Shown: positions 1-9,441 of the stretch, one piece after another | Layout of the letters: every line of letters begins with the position of its first letter | Position numbering within the stretch: position 1 is the stretch's first letter | Origin: Neisseria dumasiana | GTDB lineage: Bacteria; Pseudomonadota; Gammaproteobacteria; Burkholderiales; Neisseriaceae | Direction of reading: 5' to 3' | Assembly: GCF_022870885.1 (NCBI RefSeq) | Contig: NZ_CP091509.1 | Coordinates: 1,364,001-1,428,000 of the forward strand | DNA length: 64,000 bases | The notes under the pieces: model-generated | What the model saw: only the letters and a program-made list of their open reading frames with translations | The model's database searches: none | What the model was told of the DNA's origin: nothing | Translations under genes and position numbers: made by a program

Positions 1-1
1 C

Positions 2-1057
2 GATTGCGCCTACTGTACCTCGCGCCGCAGCAACGACATCCCCCGGGCAGCGTTTACGGTGGATGAAGTGGTGGATTTAACCATGAGCTTTTACCGCCGC
101 AACTACATCGAAGGGCTGTTTTTAAGCTCCGGCATTTTCAAAAACGCCGACTACACCATGGAACGTTTGGTACGCATTGCCAAAAAACTGCGCGAAGAAC
201 ACCGCTTTCACGGCTACATCCACCTGAAAACCATTCCCAAAGCCTCGCCCGAAATCCTGCACGAGGCCGGGCTGTATGCCGACCGCCTCAGCGTCAACAT
301 GGAAATCCCCACCGTTTCCGGCCTGAAGCTGCTCGCCCCCGAAAAAAACCACAGCGACATGACTCAGCCGATGGCATTTGTGCGTAACGAAATCACGGCT
401 TTTGCCGACAGCCGCAAAACCATCAAATCCACACCCAAGTTCGCCCCGGCCGGACAAAGCACGCAGTTCATTATCGGAGCGGCAGGCGAAACCGACCGCC
501 AAATCATCCGTGCCGCCGGCGGTTTTTACCGCAATTACGGTCTCAAGCGCGTGTATTACTCAGGTTATGTGCCCGTATTGGAAGACAAACGCCTGCCACC
601 CTTATCGGCACAAGTGCCGCTGCGGAGGGAAAACCGGCTCTATCAGGCCGATTGGCTGATGCGTTTTTACGGCTTTTCCGACCACGAAATCTTAGACGAC
701 CAACAACCTTTTCTCGACTTGGATTTCGACCCCAAACTCGCTTGGGCGCTGCGCCACCGAGAATGGTTTCCCGTACCGCTGCAACATGCCCCGCTGGAGG
801 CCGTCCTGCGCGTACCCGGTATCGGCGTGAAGTCCGCCCGCAGAATCGTGCAGGCCCGCCGCTTCCGCATGATTACCATGGCCCAGCTACGCAAAATGGG
901 TGTGGCCTTAAACCGTGCCCGCTATTTCATTACCCTGCCCGAACCCAACCGCTACGCCGACTTAATCGACAGCACGCAATTGCGCGGCTTATTGCTCCAC
1001 AATACCCGTTCCAAATTCGAACGCAGCGATACCCAACAAGGCGAGCTGTTCGGTTAA
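2..1057 (+). CDS. Putative DNA modification/repair radical SAM protein (5' end outside window)
   Basis: The reading frame is open from the left edge, so the start lies outside the window. The first visible residues, DCAYC, are the end of the cysteine motif that binds the radical SAM 4Fe-4S cluster. The visible part is about 350 residues. Near the C-terminus a helix-hairpin-helix is visible (PGIGVKSARRIVQARR), a DNA-binding fold. This order of domains matches the family named putative DNA modification/repair radical SAM protein (TIGR03916). The next gene is its usual partner, a DUF4130 protein, which supports the assignment. The substrate is unknown. The GTG at 59 is internal and is not the real start. 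Confidence 0.85.
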   Translation, partial: DCAYCTSRRSNDIPRAAFTVDEVVDLTMSFYRRNYIEGLFLSSGIFKNADYTMERLVRIAKKLREEHRFHGYIHLKTIPKASPEILHEAGLYADRLSVNMEIPTVSGLKLLAPEKNHSDMTQPMAFVRNEITAFADSRKTIKSTPKFAPAGQSTQFIIGAAGETDRQIIRAAGGFYRNYGLKRVYYSGYVPVLEDKRLPPLSAQVPLRRENRLYQADWLMRFYGFSDHEILDDQQPFLDLDFDPKLAWALRHREWFPVPLQHAPLEAVLRVPGIGVKSARRIVQARRFRMITMAQLRKMGVALNRARYFITLPEPNRYADLIDSTQLRGLLLHNTRSKFERSDTQQGELFG

Positions 1058-1163
1058 GCCCGCCCGTCTCTTTCCGCTTGAAAACAGCACGGCTGTTTCA
1101 GCTTAAATACCGACATACGCACCGCAGCAAGTTAAATTTATCGGCGATACAAAGGCAAACACG

Positions 1164-1928
1164 ATGCACACCACCTTATATTACGACGGCAGTTTCGACG
1201 GCCTGTTAAGCGCGGTATTCCGCGTTTATGCCGGCAAATATGCGCCCGATGCCGTACACATTACCCACAACACGCAAGACACCGATTTGTTCAGCCGCCA
1301 AGAAACCGTTGCCACCTCAAGCGAACACGCCCAACGCGTATTCAAACGGCTCGAACGGCAAATCGGCCGTAAAGGTATGATCAAATTGCTGTATGGCTTT
1401 TTAATCGCCCTGCCCGAAATGCCCGACACCTTCCTGCGCCTCGTCCGCCTGATATTGGCACGCCCTGCCCGCACAGACGTACTCAGCGATTACGGCCATT
1501 TCGACGTTATGCAATGGGCGCAATGGGTTAAAACCGTGGGTCACGAAAAACACCGCATGGAGGCATTTGTGCGTTTTGAAGAACTTTCAGACGGCCTCTA
1601 TATCGCCCGCATAGAACCGCAATACGACGTATTGCCGCTGATTGTGCGCCACTTCCGCCAACGCTATCCCCAACAACCGTGGGCCATATTCGACGTGCAG
1701 CGCGGTTACGGCATTTTCAGCCGTTCAGACGGCCTCCACCCTATCAACCATTTGGAACACAACCGCATTCCGTCCGAACATGCCGCGCACGAGCGCGATT
1801 ACCAACATCTCTGGCAGCGTTACTTCAACAGCAGCACCATCTTATCCCGGCGCAACCCGAACCTGCACCGCAGGCAAATGCCGCAACGCTACTGGAAATA
1901 CCTAACCGAAAAACAGCCGATGCTCTGA
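1164..1928 (+). CDS. DUF4130 / TIGR03915 family putative DNA repair protein
   Basis: A 254-residue protein beginning MHTTLYYDGSFDGLLSAVF, the typical opening of the TIGR03915 family. The ATG at 1164 has an AAAGG ribosome site 8-10 bases upstream. The family is found next to radical SAM proteins of the TIGR03916 type, and the C-terminal half corresponds to DUF4130; in some bacteria it is fused to a uracil-DNA glycosylase domain. The gap to the upstream gene is 106 bases with no terminator seen, so the pair is probably cotranscribed. A role in nucleic-acid repair is inferred from the family, not shown. No uracil-DNA glycosylase domain is present here. Confidence 0.8.
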   Translation: MHTTLYYDGSFDGLLSAVFRVYAGKYAPDAVHITHNTQDTDLFSRQETVATSSEHAQRVFKRLERQIGRKGMIKLLYGFLIALPEMPDTFLRLVRLILARPARTDVLSDYGHFDVMQWAQWVKTVGHEKHRMEAFVRFEELSDGLYIARIEPQYDVLPLIVRHFRQRYPQQPWAIFDVQRGYGIFSRSDGLHPINHLEHNRIPSEHAAHERDYQHLWQRYFNSSTILSRRNPNLHRRQMPQRYWKYLTEKQPML

Positions 1929-2053
1929 TTCAGACGGCCTCCCCTATTTTATTGGTCAATATGAATGATTTTTTAAACACGGCTCCAAGCAGTCAAAGCA
2001 TAATCCGCTGTATCCGCAGAAGCTTTTATCCGCCGCCGCAAGCCTTTGCCTTC

Positions 2054-2109
2054 AAGGCCGTCTGAAACGCCGATGCCATTCTTGCAAAACCCTGTTTTCA
2101 GACGGCCTT
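2054..2109. terminator. Inverted DUS pair between the DUF4130 gene and tex
   Basis: AAGGCCGTCTGAAA (2054) faces TTTTCAGACGGCCTT (2095) across a spacer of about 27 bases. A single extra DUS lies at 1929-1942. It probably terminates the upstream operon and also serves as an uptake signal. Confidence 0.6.
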
Positions 2110-2174
2110 TCTCTTTGCCAAACCCTCCCAAAACCGCTATCCTTTTCCCTTTTTTCAGCTTCAAAATCTTTGCT

Positions 2175-4463
2175 ATGAACATCATTTCCACCCTTGCATC
2201 AGAATTAAACGCCACCGCCGCCCAAATCCAAGCCGCCGTCGAACTGCTTGACGACGGCGCCACCGTACCCTTTATCGCCCGCTACCGCAAAGAAGTTACC
2301 GGCGGGCTGGACGACACGCAACTGCGCCACCTTGCCGAGCGTCTGCAATACCTGCGCGAATTGGCCGAGCGCAAGCAAACCGTTTTAAAAAGCATTGAAG
2401 AACAAGGCAAACTCACGCCCGAGCTTCAGACGGCCATCGAAGCAGCCGACAACAAAACCGCCCTCGAAGACCTCTACCTGCCCTACAAACCCAAACGCCG
2501 CACCAAAGCCCAAATCGCCCGCGAAAACGGTTTGCAGCCTTTGGCCGACAGCTTATTACAGAGGCCGTCTGAACAGCCCGAAACCACCGCCGAAGCCTAT
2601 CTGAACGAGCAAGTGCCCGACACCAAAGCCGCGCTCGACGGCGCGCGCGCCATTCTGATGGAACAGTTCGCCGAAGATGCCGAACTGCTCGGCAACTTGC
2701 GCGAAAAACTGTGGAACGAAGCCGAAATCCATGCCCAAGTGGTTGCCGGACAAGAAGAAAGCGGCGAAAAATTCAAAGACTATTTCGACCACCGCGAACC
2801 CGTCCGCAGCATGCCCAGCCACCGCGCGCTCGCCGTATTGCGCGGCCGCAACGAAGGCGTGCTGCAAGTCGCCCTCAAATACCAGCCCGACGAAACCCCG
2901 ATCACCGAACAGAGCGAATACGAAAAAATTATCGCCAAACATTTCGGCATCGCCGATCAAGGACGCCCCGCCGACAAATGGTTGCGCGACACCGTACGCC
3001 TCACCTGGCGCGCCAAAATCTTCCTCTCGCTGGAGCTTGAAGCCTTAGGCCGTCTGAAAGAAGCCGCCGACACTGACGCGATTACCGTGTTCGCCCGCAA
3101 CCTCAAAGACCTGCTGCTCGCCGCCCCCGCCGGCCGTCTGCCCACCCTCGGCCTCGACCCCGGCTATCGTACCGGCATCAAAACCGCCGTGGTGGACGAC
3201 ACCGGCAAACTGCTTGACACCGCCGTCGTCTATCTGCACCAAGAAAACAACGCCTTAGCCACCCTTGCCCGCCTGATCAAACAACACGGCGTGAAACTGA
3301 TTGCCATCGGCAACGGCACCGCCAGCCGCGAAACCGACAAATTGGCCGGCGAATTGGTCAAAGGCCTGCCTGAAATGGGGCTGCACAAAATCGTCGTTTC
3401 CGAAGCCGGCGCATCCGTTTATTCCGCTTCGGAGTTGGCCGCCAAAGAATTTCCCGAGTTAGACGTTTCCCTGCGCGGAGCCGTCTCCATCGCCCGCCGC
3501 CTGCAAGACCCGCTGGCCGAATTGGTAAAAATCGACCCCAAATCCATCGGCGTCGGCCAATACCAGCACGATGTCAACCAAAGCCAACTCGCCAAATCAC
3601 TGGATGCCGTAGTGGAAGACTGCGTGAACGCCGTCGGTGTGGACGTGAACACCGCCTCCGCCCCCCTGCTGGCACGCATTTCCGGCCTCAACAACACACT
3701 CGCACAAAACATCGTTGCCTACCGTGACGAAAACGGCGCATTCGACAGCCGCAAAAAACTCCTCAAAGTACCGCGCCTCGGCGAAAAAACCTACGAGCTG
3801 GCCGCCGGCTTCTTGCGCATCAACGGCGGCAAAGAACCGCTGGACGCATCCGCCGTCCACCCCGAAGCCTACCCCGTCGTCGCCAAAATGCTCGACGACC
3901 TGCACATCAAAGCCGCCGACCTCATCGGCAACCGCGAAAAAATCAAACAAATCAAGCCCGCCAGCTACACCACCGAGCAATTCGGCCTGCCCACCATCAT
4001 GGACATCCTCGCCGAACTCGAAAAACCCGGCCGCGACCCGCGCGGCGAATTTCAAACGGCCACCTTTGCCGAAGGCATCAACGAAATCAGCGATTTACAA
4101 GTCGGCATGATTTTGGAAGGCGTAGTGAGCAACGTCGCCAACTTCGGCGCATTCGTCGACATCGGCGTCCACCAAGACGGCCTAGTCCACATCTCCGCCT
4201 TGTCGAATCGGTTCGTTCAAGACCCGCGCGAAGTCGTGAAAGCCGGCGACGTAGTCAAAGTAAAAGTGCTGGAAGTCGATGCCGCCCGCAAACGCATCGC
4301 CCTAACCATGCGCTTGGATGACGAAGCAGGCAACGCTTCGGTAAGAAGTGGCAGGCCGTCTGAAAACCGACGCAATGATAGCGGTAGAAACCAGCGTAAC
4401 CAGCGCGAGCAGACACCGGCTAATTCGGCAATGGCGGATGCGTTTGCGAAGTTGAAGCGGTGA
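2175..4463 (+). CDS. tex: Tex family RNA-binding transcription accessory protein
   Basis: A 762-residue cytoplasmic protein of the Tex/YqgF-S1 family. The likely start is the ATG at 2175 ([19 protein letters not shown]); the frame is open further up but that part is Phe/Pro-rich and not family-like. Visible regions in order are the N-terminal helical Tex domain ([17 protein letters not shown]), the YqgF-like RNase H fold ([20 protein letters not shown]), helix-hairpin-helix repeats ([20 protein letters not shown] and following), and a C-terminal S1 domain ([21 protein letters not shown]) followed by a basic, low-complexity tail. Tex affects transcription and virulence-gene expression in several pathogens. 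DUS copies lie inside the gene (2562, 4353). Confidence 0.95.
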   Translation: MNIISTLASELNATAAQIQAAVELLDDGATVPFIARYRKEVTGGLDDTQLRHLAERLQYLRELAERKQTVLKSIEEQGKLTPELQTAIEAADNKTALEDLYLPYKPKRRTKAQIARENGLQPLADSLLQRPSEQPETTAEAYLNEQVPDTKAALDGARAILMEQFAEDAELLGNLREKLWNEAEIHAQVVAGQEESGEKFKDYFDHREPVRSMPSHRALAVLRGRNEGVLQVALKYQPDETPITEQSEYEKIIAKHFGIADQGRPADKWLRDTVRLTWRAKIFLSLELEALGRLKEAADTDAITVFARNLKDLLLAAPAGRLPTLGLDPGYRTGIKTAVVDDTGKLLDTAVVYLHQENNALATLARLIKQHGVKLIAIGNGTASRETDKLAGELVKGLPEMGLHKIVVSEAGASVYSASELAAKEFPELDVSLRGAVSIARRLQDPLAELVKIDPKSIGVGQYQHDVNQSQLAKSLDAVVEDCVNAVGVDVNTASAPLLARISGLNNTLAQNIVAYRDENGAFDSRKKLLKVPRLGEKTYELAAGFLRINGGKEPLDASAVHPEAYPVVAKMLDDLHIKAADLIGNREKIKQIKPASYTTEQFGLPTIMDILAELEKPGRDPRGEFQTATFAEGINEISDLQVGMILEGVVSNVANFGAFVDIGVHQDGLVHISALSNRFVQDPREVVKAGDVVKVKVLEVDAARKRIALTMRLDDEAGNASVRSGRPSENRRNDSGRNQRNQREQTPANSAMADAFAKLKR

Positions 4464-4536
4464 GATGATCGAAGTAAAACTTACCATTTCAAATTACATT
4501 GCAGTAATATTGAAATTATGAATATACAAAAATTTA

Positions 4537-5249
4537 GGGGCTGAAGTAGATTAGCCCTAAACACCACACCAAAGCCGCAAAGTTTTTAACTGCTGCTTTG
4601 GTGTCCCGAAGTTAAAACGAAACTCACATTCTTTCAAGAACAGAGGAAAAGATTTTCGGTCGATTCCGTTGTATTTGCGCAAGACACGTTTCGCCTGATT
4701 CCAAAAATTCTCAATGCCGTTGATATGGTTGTGTCGGTCGGCAAACTTTTTGCTGTGATTAATCCTGTGATGGTGAAAACCGCTGACATCCAACACGTCG
4801 TAACTGCTCAGGCAGTCCGTATAAACTACGCTATCAGGTGTAATTTTCCTTGTAATAACAGGAAATAAACTTTCCTTTCGGGCATTATTCACTACAACCG
4901 TATAAACCTTACCTCCACGTTTAAGGATACCGAAAACCACCACTTTACCTGCTGCTCCCCTACCGCGCTTTCCTTTACGCTTACCGCCGAAATAGCTCTC
5001 ATCCAATTCTATAGCGCCCTCAAAAACCTGATCTGCTTCCAAAGCCAAATGACGGCTGATAACAAGACGGATTTTACGGTAGAAGAGAATAGCCGTATTG
5101 GGCTGAATACCCAAGATATCGGCAGCAGAACGTGCGGTTACTTCCAATACAAAATATTCAAGCAGTTTTCTTTGCAGACTCTTCTTTAACTTACAGTGGG
5201 TTATCTTCATTTTGGCAGCCTATCATGACTGCTAATCTACGTCAGCCCC
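4537..5249 (-). mobile_element. IS1016-type insertion sequence (IS1595 family), intact
   Basis: A 713-bp element. The ends are imperfect inverted repeats, GGGGCTGAAGTAGATTAGC at 4537-4555 and the complement of GGGGCTGACGTAGATTAGC at 5231-5249 (one mismatch in 19). It is flanked by an exact 8-bp direct repeat AAAATTTA (4529-4536 and 5250-5257), as expected for this family. It carries one complete transposase gene. Intact ends, an exact duplication and an open transposase suggest recent insertion. It sits just downstream of tex. Confidence 0.93.
4557..5210 (-). CDS. IS1016/IS1595 family transposase
   Basis: 217 residues, the usual length for IS1016-type transposases. The N-terminus holds a helix-turn-helix segment (SAADILGIQPNTAILFYRKI). 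The catalytic core shows ELDESYFGGKRKGKRGRG, then VYTDCLSSYDVL, then HINGIENFWNQAKRVLRKYNG, giving the acidic triad D...D...E. The ORF fills almost the whole element between its inverted repeats. It shows no frameshift and could be active. Confidence 0.95.
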   Translation of the reverse strand: MKITHCKLKKSLQRKLLEYFVLEVTARSAADILGIQPNTAILFYRKIRLVISRHLALEADQVFEGAIELDESYFGGKRKGKRGRGAAGKVVVFGILKRGGKVYTVVVNNARKESLFPVITRKITPDSVVYTDCLSSYDVLDVSGFHHHRINHSKKFADRHNHINGIENFWNQAKRVLRKYNGIDRKSFPLFLKECEFRFNFGTPKQQLKTLRLWCGV

Positions 5250-5267
5250 AAAATTTATGTCAGAGTA

Positions 5268-5373
5268 TATGGTTAATCAACATATTTTAGTATAAGGCAG
5301 CAAAACGCACACAGTGCAAGTACTGGGGTAAGGTGTGGCAATGCCATAGTAGAAATTAAGTTGATTCACTATA
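5268..5373. repeat. Correia-like miniature element, copy A
   Basis: About 106 bp with imperfect terminal inverted repeats: TATGGTTAATCAACAT at the left, and TATAGTGAATCAACTTAA on the complement at the right end. Related copies lie at 51921-52070 and 62079-62199. The ends resemble the TATAGTGGATTAA ends of meningococcal Correia elements. It lies 18 bases beyond the end of the insertion sequence. Confidence 0.6.
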
Positions 5374-5417
5374 TTTTTAGATTTAGTTATTTCTCAAATA
5401 AAAAACTAATCATATCG

Positions 5418-5449
5418 AAAAAAGCACCTGAATTTTCAAGTGCTTTTTT
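5418..5449 (-). terminator. Rho-independent terminator of mltD
   Basis: AAAAAAGCACCTGAA pairs with TTTTCAAGTGCTTTTTT. It ends about 27 bases downstream of the mltD stop codon in the direction of transcription. Confidence 0.8.
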
Positions 5450-5475
5450 TGATAGCTAAATAATGTGAGAGAAAA

Positions 5476-7464
5476 TCAGCTACCCATCAATTTCAAACGT
5501 TGACCCGGCGTCACTGTACGGGTATTGCGGTTCCAACGGCGGATATCATTAATATCCACATTGAAGCGGCTTGCAATGGTGTTCAAAGTATCACCTTTAC
5601 GCACAGTATAAGAAACATTACGGACGGCATTACGTTGGGTTGATGCCGCAGTAACTTTCAGCACCTGGCCTTTACGAATGCTGTTGCCTTTGATGTTATT
5701 TACCGTGATCAAATCAGCAACGCTAAGATTGTAGCGTTGGGAAATATTAAATAACGTATCCCCTGCTTCTACGCGGTGAGTATTATTTGCCAGTTTCGCA
5801 GCGGCATTGGCACGAGCCAATCGGGTTTCAGTGCGTTGCTGTTGTTTGGCTCGGCTGGCAATAATTCGGTCGGTACGGGCTTTGGTAGCCGACTCCGCTT
5901 CAAATTGAGCCAAACTGTTTTTCACACTTTCGGCAGCATTTAAGCGTTGTTGTTCAGCATCATCAACTAAAGCAAGTAAAGGATCTTCCGCCTCTGAAGA
6001 TGCTTGAGAACGGCTTGGCAAGGTGATGTTATTTTCGGCTACATCAACAGGTTCGTCCGAAGGAGCCGGTTTTTCAGGAGCAGGTGTGGCCGATGTTTGA
6101 GTAGGCAACGGCAAAGGCTCTGCTACGGCAACCTGAATAGCATCTGCTGGCATTGAATTTTCTGCAATAAGAGAAGCTGCAATTGAAATGGAAGCGGGAG
6201 ATGCTGAAACTTCAGCAGTTTCTTTGACCGGCTCTGATTTAGCTGCCAAGATGGTAATCGGCGAAGGATTCGATTCTACTTGTTTACTGTCAGAAATACC
6301 GTTAATTTGCTGAACGGTCACTACATTAGTTTCGTAGCGTTCGGGAAGTTGAATGTTTGTGGCTTGCGCAACCTGTACGATTTCAGAAGTATGAACCTCT
6401 TTTTTGCTTGGTTGGGTTAATGCAGCAATATTGATGGCTGAATCAATAGAGGCTTCGCCTGTAAACTTGCGGTCGGTTGAGTCATTATCCCAAGCAAGCT
6501 GAATATCATTTCTAATGCTTCGATAGTTCTTCTCGAAAGTAGAAGTAGCATGAGCCGGTAAAAGAAGTTTACGGTTTTCTTTGGGGACAAATACAGAGCC
6601 ATTAAACGCCGGGTTCAAAGCTAAGAATTCACTCTCGCTGATGTTGGCCATTTTGGCGATTGAATTTGTGTCAAGCGGCTTGTCCAGTGCAACTGCTTTA
6701 AAGTAAGGTTTATTTTCAATTTCACTCAACCCCATACCAAAGGCTTGGGGATTATTGACAATATTTCTTACAGCCAGCAATTTGGGAACATAATTGCGAG
6801 TTTCGGCAGGCATGCGCAGATTTTCATAAACCGGGTTCAAGCCTTGCGCACGGGCGCGCTTGATAGCACGGCTTACATTGCCTTCACCCCAGTTATATGC
6901 GGCTAAAGCGAGCGACCAGTCACCAAACATGCCGTGGAGATATTGAAGATAATTTAATGCTGCATTGGTAGCGGCATAAACGTCATGACGTCCATCGTAT
7001 TGAGAGGTTCTCTCCAAACCGAAATGACGGCCGGTTGCCGGCATAAATTGCCATAAGCCCGAAGCACCTACGTGGGATTTGGCTTTGGTTACGAATGCGC
7101 TTTCAATAAAGGGAAGCAAAGCGATTTCCGCAGGCATATTGCGTTTTTTAACTTCATTGGCAATATGATACATATAAGGTTTGCTGCGGTTGATGGTGCG
7201 GTCGAAATAAGCTCGACCTGCAGAAAATTTGCTTTCATGGCGGCGAACCAATTCAGAATTAACTTCGGTCATGCGGAAATCTTTACGCATGACATTCCAT
7301 AAGCTGCCTGAAGAAATATTTTTTTGCTCTTGGTCGAGTAGTGATGAGTTCAAACGCATCATCGCCATACCTGTTTGAGTAGAAGGTGCCGCATGAGTAT
7401 AAGCAGCACCTGAAACTGCCGATACGCCGGTTACGGCTAAGGCTATTGATTTCAGTTTCGCCAT
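5476..7464 (-). CDS. mltD: Membrane-bound lytic murein transglycosylase D with LysM domains
   Basis: 662 residues. An N-terminal signal peptide (LKSIALAVTGVSAVSGAAYTHA) is visible; unlike E. coli MltD there is no obvious lipobox cysteine. The goose-type lysozyme/SLT domain shows ALLPFIESAF with the likely catalytic Glu at residue 121, followed by GASGLWQFMPATGR and AAYNWGEGNV. Two LysM repeats close the protein (HRVEAGDTLFNISQRYNLS and YTVRKGDTLNTIASRFNVD). Between them is a long, variable, Ala/Glu/Ser-rich linker. The enzyme cleaves peptidoglycan glycan strands in the periplasm. A methyltransferase gene is divergent; the same two gene types are also close together in E. coli (mltD, yafS). 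Confidence 0.93.
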   Translation of the reverse strand: MAKLKSIALAVTGVSAVSGAAYTHAAPSTQTGMAMMRLNSSLLDQEQKNISSGSLWNVMRKDFRMTEVNSELVRRHESKFSAGRAYFDRTINRSKPYMYHIANEVKKRNMPAEIALLPFIESAFVTKAKSHVGASGLWQFMPATGRHFGLERTSQYDGRHDVYAATNAALNYLQYLHGMFGDWSLALAAYNWGEGNVSRAIKRARAQGLNPVYENLRMPAETRNYVPKLLAVRNIVNNPQAFGMGLSEIENKPYFKAVALDKPLDTNSIAKMANISESEFLALNPAFNGSVFVPKENRKLLLPAHATSTFEKNYRSIRNDIQLAWDNDSTDRKFTGEASIDSAINIAALTQPSKKEVHTSEIVQVAQATNIQLPERYETNVVTVQQINGISDSKQVESNPSPITILAAKSEPVKETAEVSASPASISIAASLIAENSMPADAIQVAVAEPLPLPTQTSATPAPEKPAPSDEPVDVAENNITLPSRSQASSEAEDPLLALVDDAEQQRLNAAESVKNSLAQFEAESATKARTDRIIASRAKQQQRTETRLARANAAAKLANNTHRVEAGDTLFNISQRYNLSVADLITVNNIKGNSIRKGQVLKVTAASTQRNAVRNVSYTVRKGDTLNTIASRFNVDINDIRRWNRNTRTVTPGQRLKLMGS

Positions 7465-7505
7465 AGTCTCAAATAATTCTAAATGGTTAATTTATAATGG
7501 GGGAG

Positions 7506-7534
7506 ATGTTAATATTTTGAAAGAATACAGTCAA
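7506..7534 (-). promoter_or_regulatory. Candidate sigma-70 promoter for mltD
   Basis: On the minus strand TTGACT (7534-7529) and TAACAT (7511-7506) are separated by 17 bases. Transcription would start about 35 bases upstream of the mltD ATG. Confidence 0.45.
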
Positions 7535-7656
7535 GAAGATATTGTAAAATATTTGAAACAATTTATATATTTACATGATAAATCATATTGGTCGGGAATA
7601 TTTTTGCAGGTATATTCAAAACTTATTTTTTGACTGTTTGGCAAGAGGTGCTGCAG

Positions 7657-8340
7657 ATGGAATATGAGAAATTATTACACTGGTTCACAAATACTGAAAT
7701 GGGAATTTATACATCGTCCTTAGAACGACGTTTCTTCGAGCACACCTCGAGCTCTGCTTTTTTAGGTAAATCCGTTCAATTCGGAATGGAAGAATGGTTG
7801 ATGCCGTCTGAAAAATGCATATGCGTAGGTAGAGATATTCACATGAATTCGATGGCATGGCCTTGGGAACGGGGATCTTTAGATTTAATAATCATGCCTC
7901 ATACATTAGATAACAGTTTATCGACACCGTATATCCTTGCAGAAGCTTTTCGCGCTTTATCTCCGGAAGGACAGTTGGTTTTGACCGGTTTCAATCCCTA
8001 TTCCTTATGGCGTTTCCGTAATTGGTTTAATGGTCAATATTTGCCGGAAGCATACTATTGCCATGCTCTTCCTGATTTGAAAAACCAACTTTCTAAAGCC
8101 GGATTTCAAATAGAACAGGGGCGATTTATGGTATACCTGCCTCCGGTGAAAACAAAGAATGCCATCAAATTATTCCATTTTATGGAAAACGCCGGAAACA
8201 GATGGTGGCCTCATGCGGCAGCCGTATATGGTTTAGTAGCACGAAAACGTATAGCCAATATACGGATTTCGGGAGAATGGACTACAACCGAAGAAAACGA
8301 CATGGAGATTGTTCTCGGCACCGCAAAAGTTGAGCCTTAG
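7657..8340 (+). CDS. SAM-dependent methyltransferase, YafS-like
   Basis: 227 residues from the ATG at 7657, which has GAGGTG six bases upstream; the frame is open up to 7588 but without a ribosome site. The protein has methyltransferase type 11 features: a hydrophobic motif WERGSLDLIIMPHTLD and RALSPEGQLVLTGFNPYSLWR. The first motif that binds SAM is weak. Its position next to mltD recalls E. coli yafS. The substrate is not known. It stands alone, with an AT-rich gap before lemA. Confidence 0.75.
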   Translation: MEYEKLLHWFTNTEMGIYTSSLERRFFEHTSSSAFLGKSVQFGMEEWLMPSEKCICVGRDIHMNSMAWPWERGSLDLIIMPHTLDNSLSTPYILAEAFRALSPEGQLVLTGFNPYSLWRFRNWFNGQYLPEAYYCHALPDLKNQLSKAGFQIEQGRFMVYLPPVKTKNAIKLFHFMENAGNRWWPHAAAVYGLVARKRIANIRISGEWTTTEENDMEIVLGTAKVEP

Positions 8341-8468
8341 TTTGGAATCGGCAATTGGTAATTGCCATCTTAACTAATCGCGGTACACCGCCCTACAAGT
8401 CAGCATGGATACCCAAAGTGTAATTAATTGTGAATTTCAGTAATAAAAAATATAAATTTTAAAAAATA

Positions 8469-8498
8469 TTTACATTTTGTAAAAATTATTGTTATAAT
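8469..8498 (+). promoter_or_regulatory. Candidate sigma-70 promoter for the lemA-like gene
   Basis: TTTACA (8469-8474), an 18-base spacer, then a consensus TATAAT (8493-8498), about 55 bases before the ATG at 8557. The surrounding sequence is AT-rich. Confidence 0.5.
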
Positions 8499-8556
8499 AA
8501 CCACAGAAACAACATGTGACAAAGGCATTTACAATTATAAAAATGAAAGGTGTTTT

Positions 8557-9148
8557 ATGATGGATTCTATACTCACTTTTTCTTTTGTTATCTTCTGTGC
8601 ATTATTGTTGATCGTTATCAATCGGAAATTATTAAAAGGGAAAAAACAATATATTCATGCTTTCGCCAATATCCATGACCAGCTCAAATGCCGCCATGAC
8701 ATTATTCCAAACTTGGTAGATGCTTCAAAAATTTATCTGAAAAGGGATGAAGCTGCATTATCTGCAGTATCCTCTGCCAGATTGCGCGCGCAAGCGGTTT
8801 TATCGGCGGCATCTGCCAATCTTGATGAAAGTTCGGTTTCTTCTTTAGGGGCGGTTGAAACTGAATTAAATGAGGCTTTATCCAATTTACAATCTGCCAT
8901 TCAAACTTATCCCGAATTAAAAAAAAGACAAGTTGATATCGGATTTAATTGATATTTTAGACTGCACAGAAAATCGTGTAGCTTACGCCAAACACAATTA
9001 CAATAACTCTGCACGTTCATATAATGCGATGCGGCAATCATTTCCGGCCAATATTTTTGCAAGCCTTCTCGGACATAGCAGGAATGCCGCTTTATTGACT
9101 TTCGATGAGCATGCTGCAGTACGCATCACATCAAGAATTTTGCTGTGA
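8557..9148 (+). pseudogene. lemA: LemA family membrane protein, frameshifted at an A8 tract
   Basis: The first part (8557-8952) has one N-terminal membrane helix and LemA signatures (NIHDQLKCRHDIIPNLVDASKIY, TELNEALSNLQSAIQTYPELK). It then runs out of frame and stops at 8952. The rest of LemA continues in the next frame from about 8921 to 9148 (KLISDLIDILDCTENRVAYA, then YNAMRQSFPANIFASLLG). The break is at a run of eight A (8919-8926); removing one A restores a single frame of about 196 residues, the normal LemA length. Both halves look well conserved, so it may be a recent mutation, a phase-variable state or a slippage site. LemA function is poorly defined. Confidence 0.85.
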
Positions 9149-9207
9149 TTTATGAAGCTCCATCGTCTATAAATCAATAAAAAAGCATCTTCCCTTCTCT
9201 CTATGTG

Positions 9208-9277
9208 AAAAACTACTGGAGAATCCCCTACACATTCTAAATATCATAGGATGTGTAGGGGATTCTTCAGTGGTTTT
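9208..9277. repeat. Long imperfect inverted repeat downstream of lemA
   Basis: Two arms of about 30 bases (9208-9237 and 9248-9277) share GAATCCCCTACACAT and its complement, with few mismatches, around a 10-base loop. It could be a terminator stem without a good U-tract, or a small mobile-element remnant. Confidence 0.7.
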
Positions 9278-9343
9278 GAAGTTATACAATGGTTCGATAC
9301 TTCCATCGGGCTTTGCACAAAAGCAAAAACGACAACGAATGCA

Positions 9344-9364
9344 GTTAAGTTGATTGATGCTATA
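9344..9364. repeat. Solo end of a Correia-like element
   Basis: GTTAAGTTGATTGATGCTATA resembles the right ends of the full copies at 5268-5373 and 62079-62199. No matching left end is seen upstream. Confidence 0.4.
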
Positions 9365-9441
9365 TTATGTTAGAATGAATGGCTTGAAACCAAGCAAAAA
9401 TCTTTGTTTTGCTTGGTTAAATGTATATTTTCAGACGGAAA

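Noticed and set aside
122..502. Long open frame on the minus strand inside the radical SAM gene
   Set aside because: Antisense shadow of a well-supported gene; no ribosome site and no family-like sequence.
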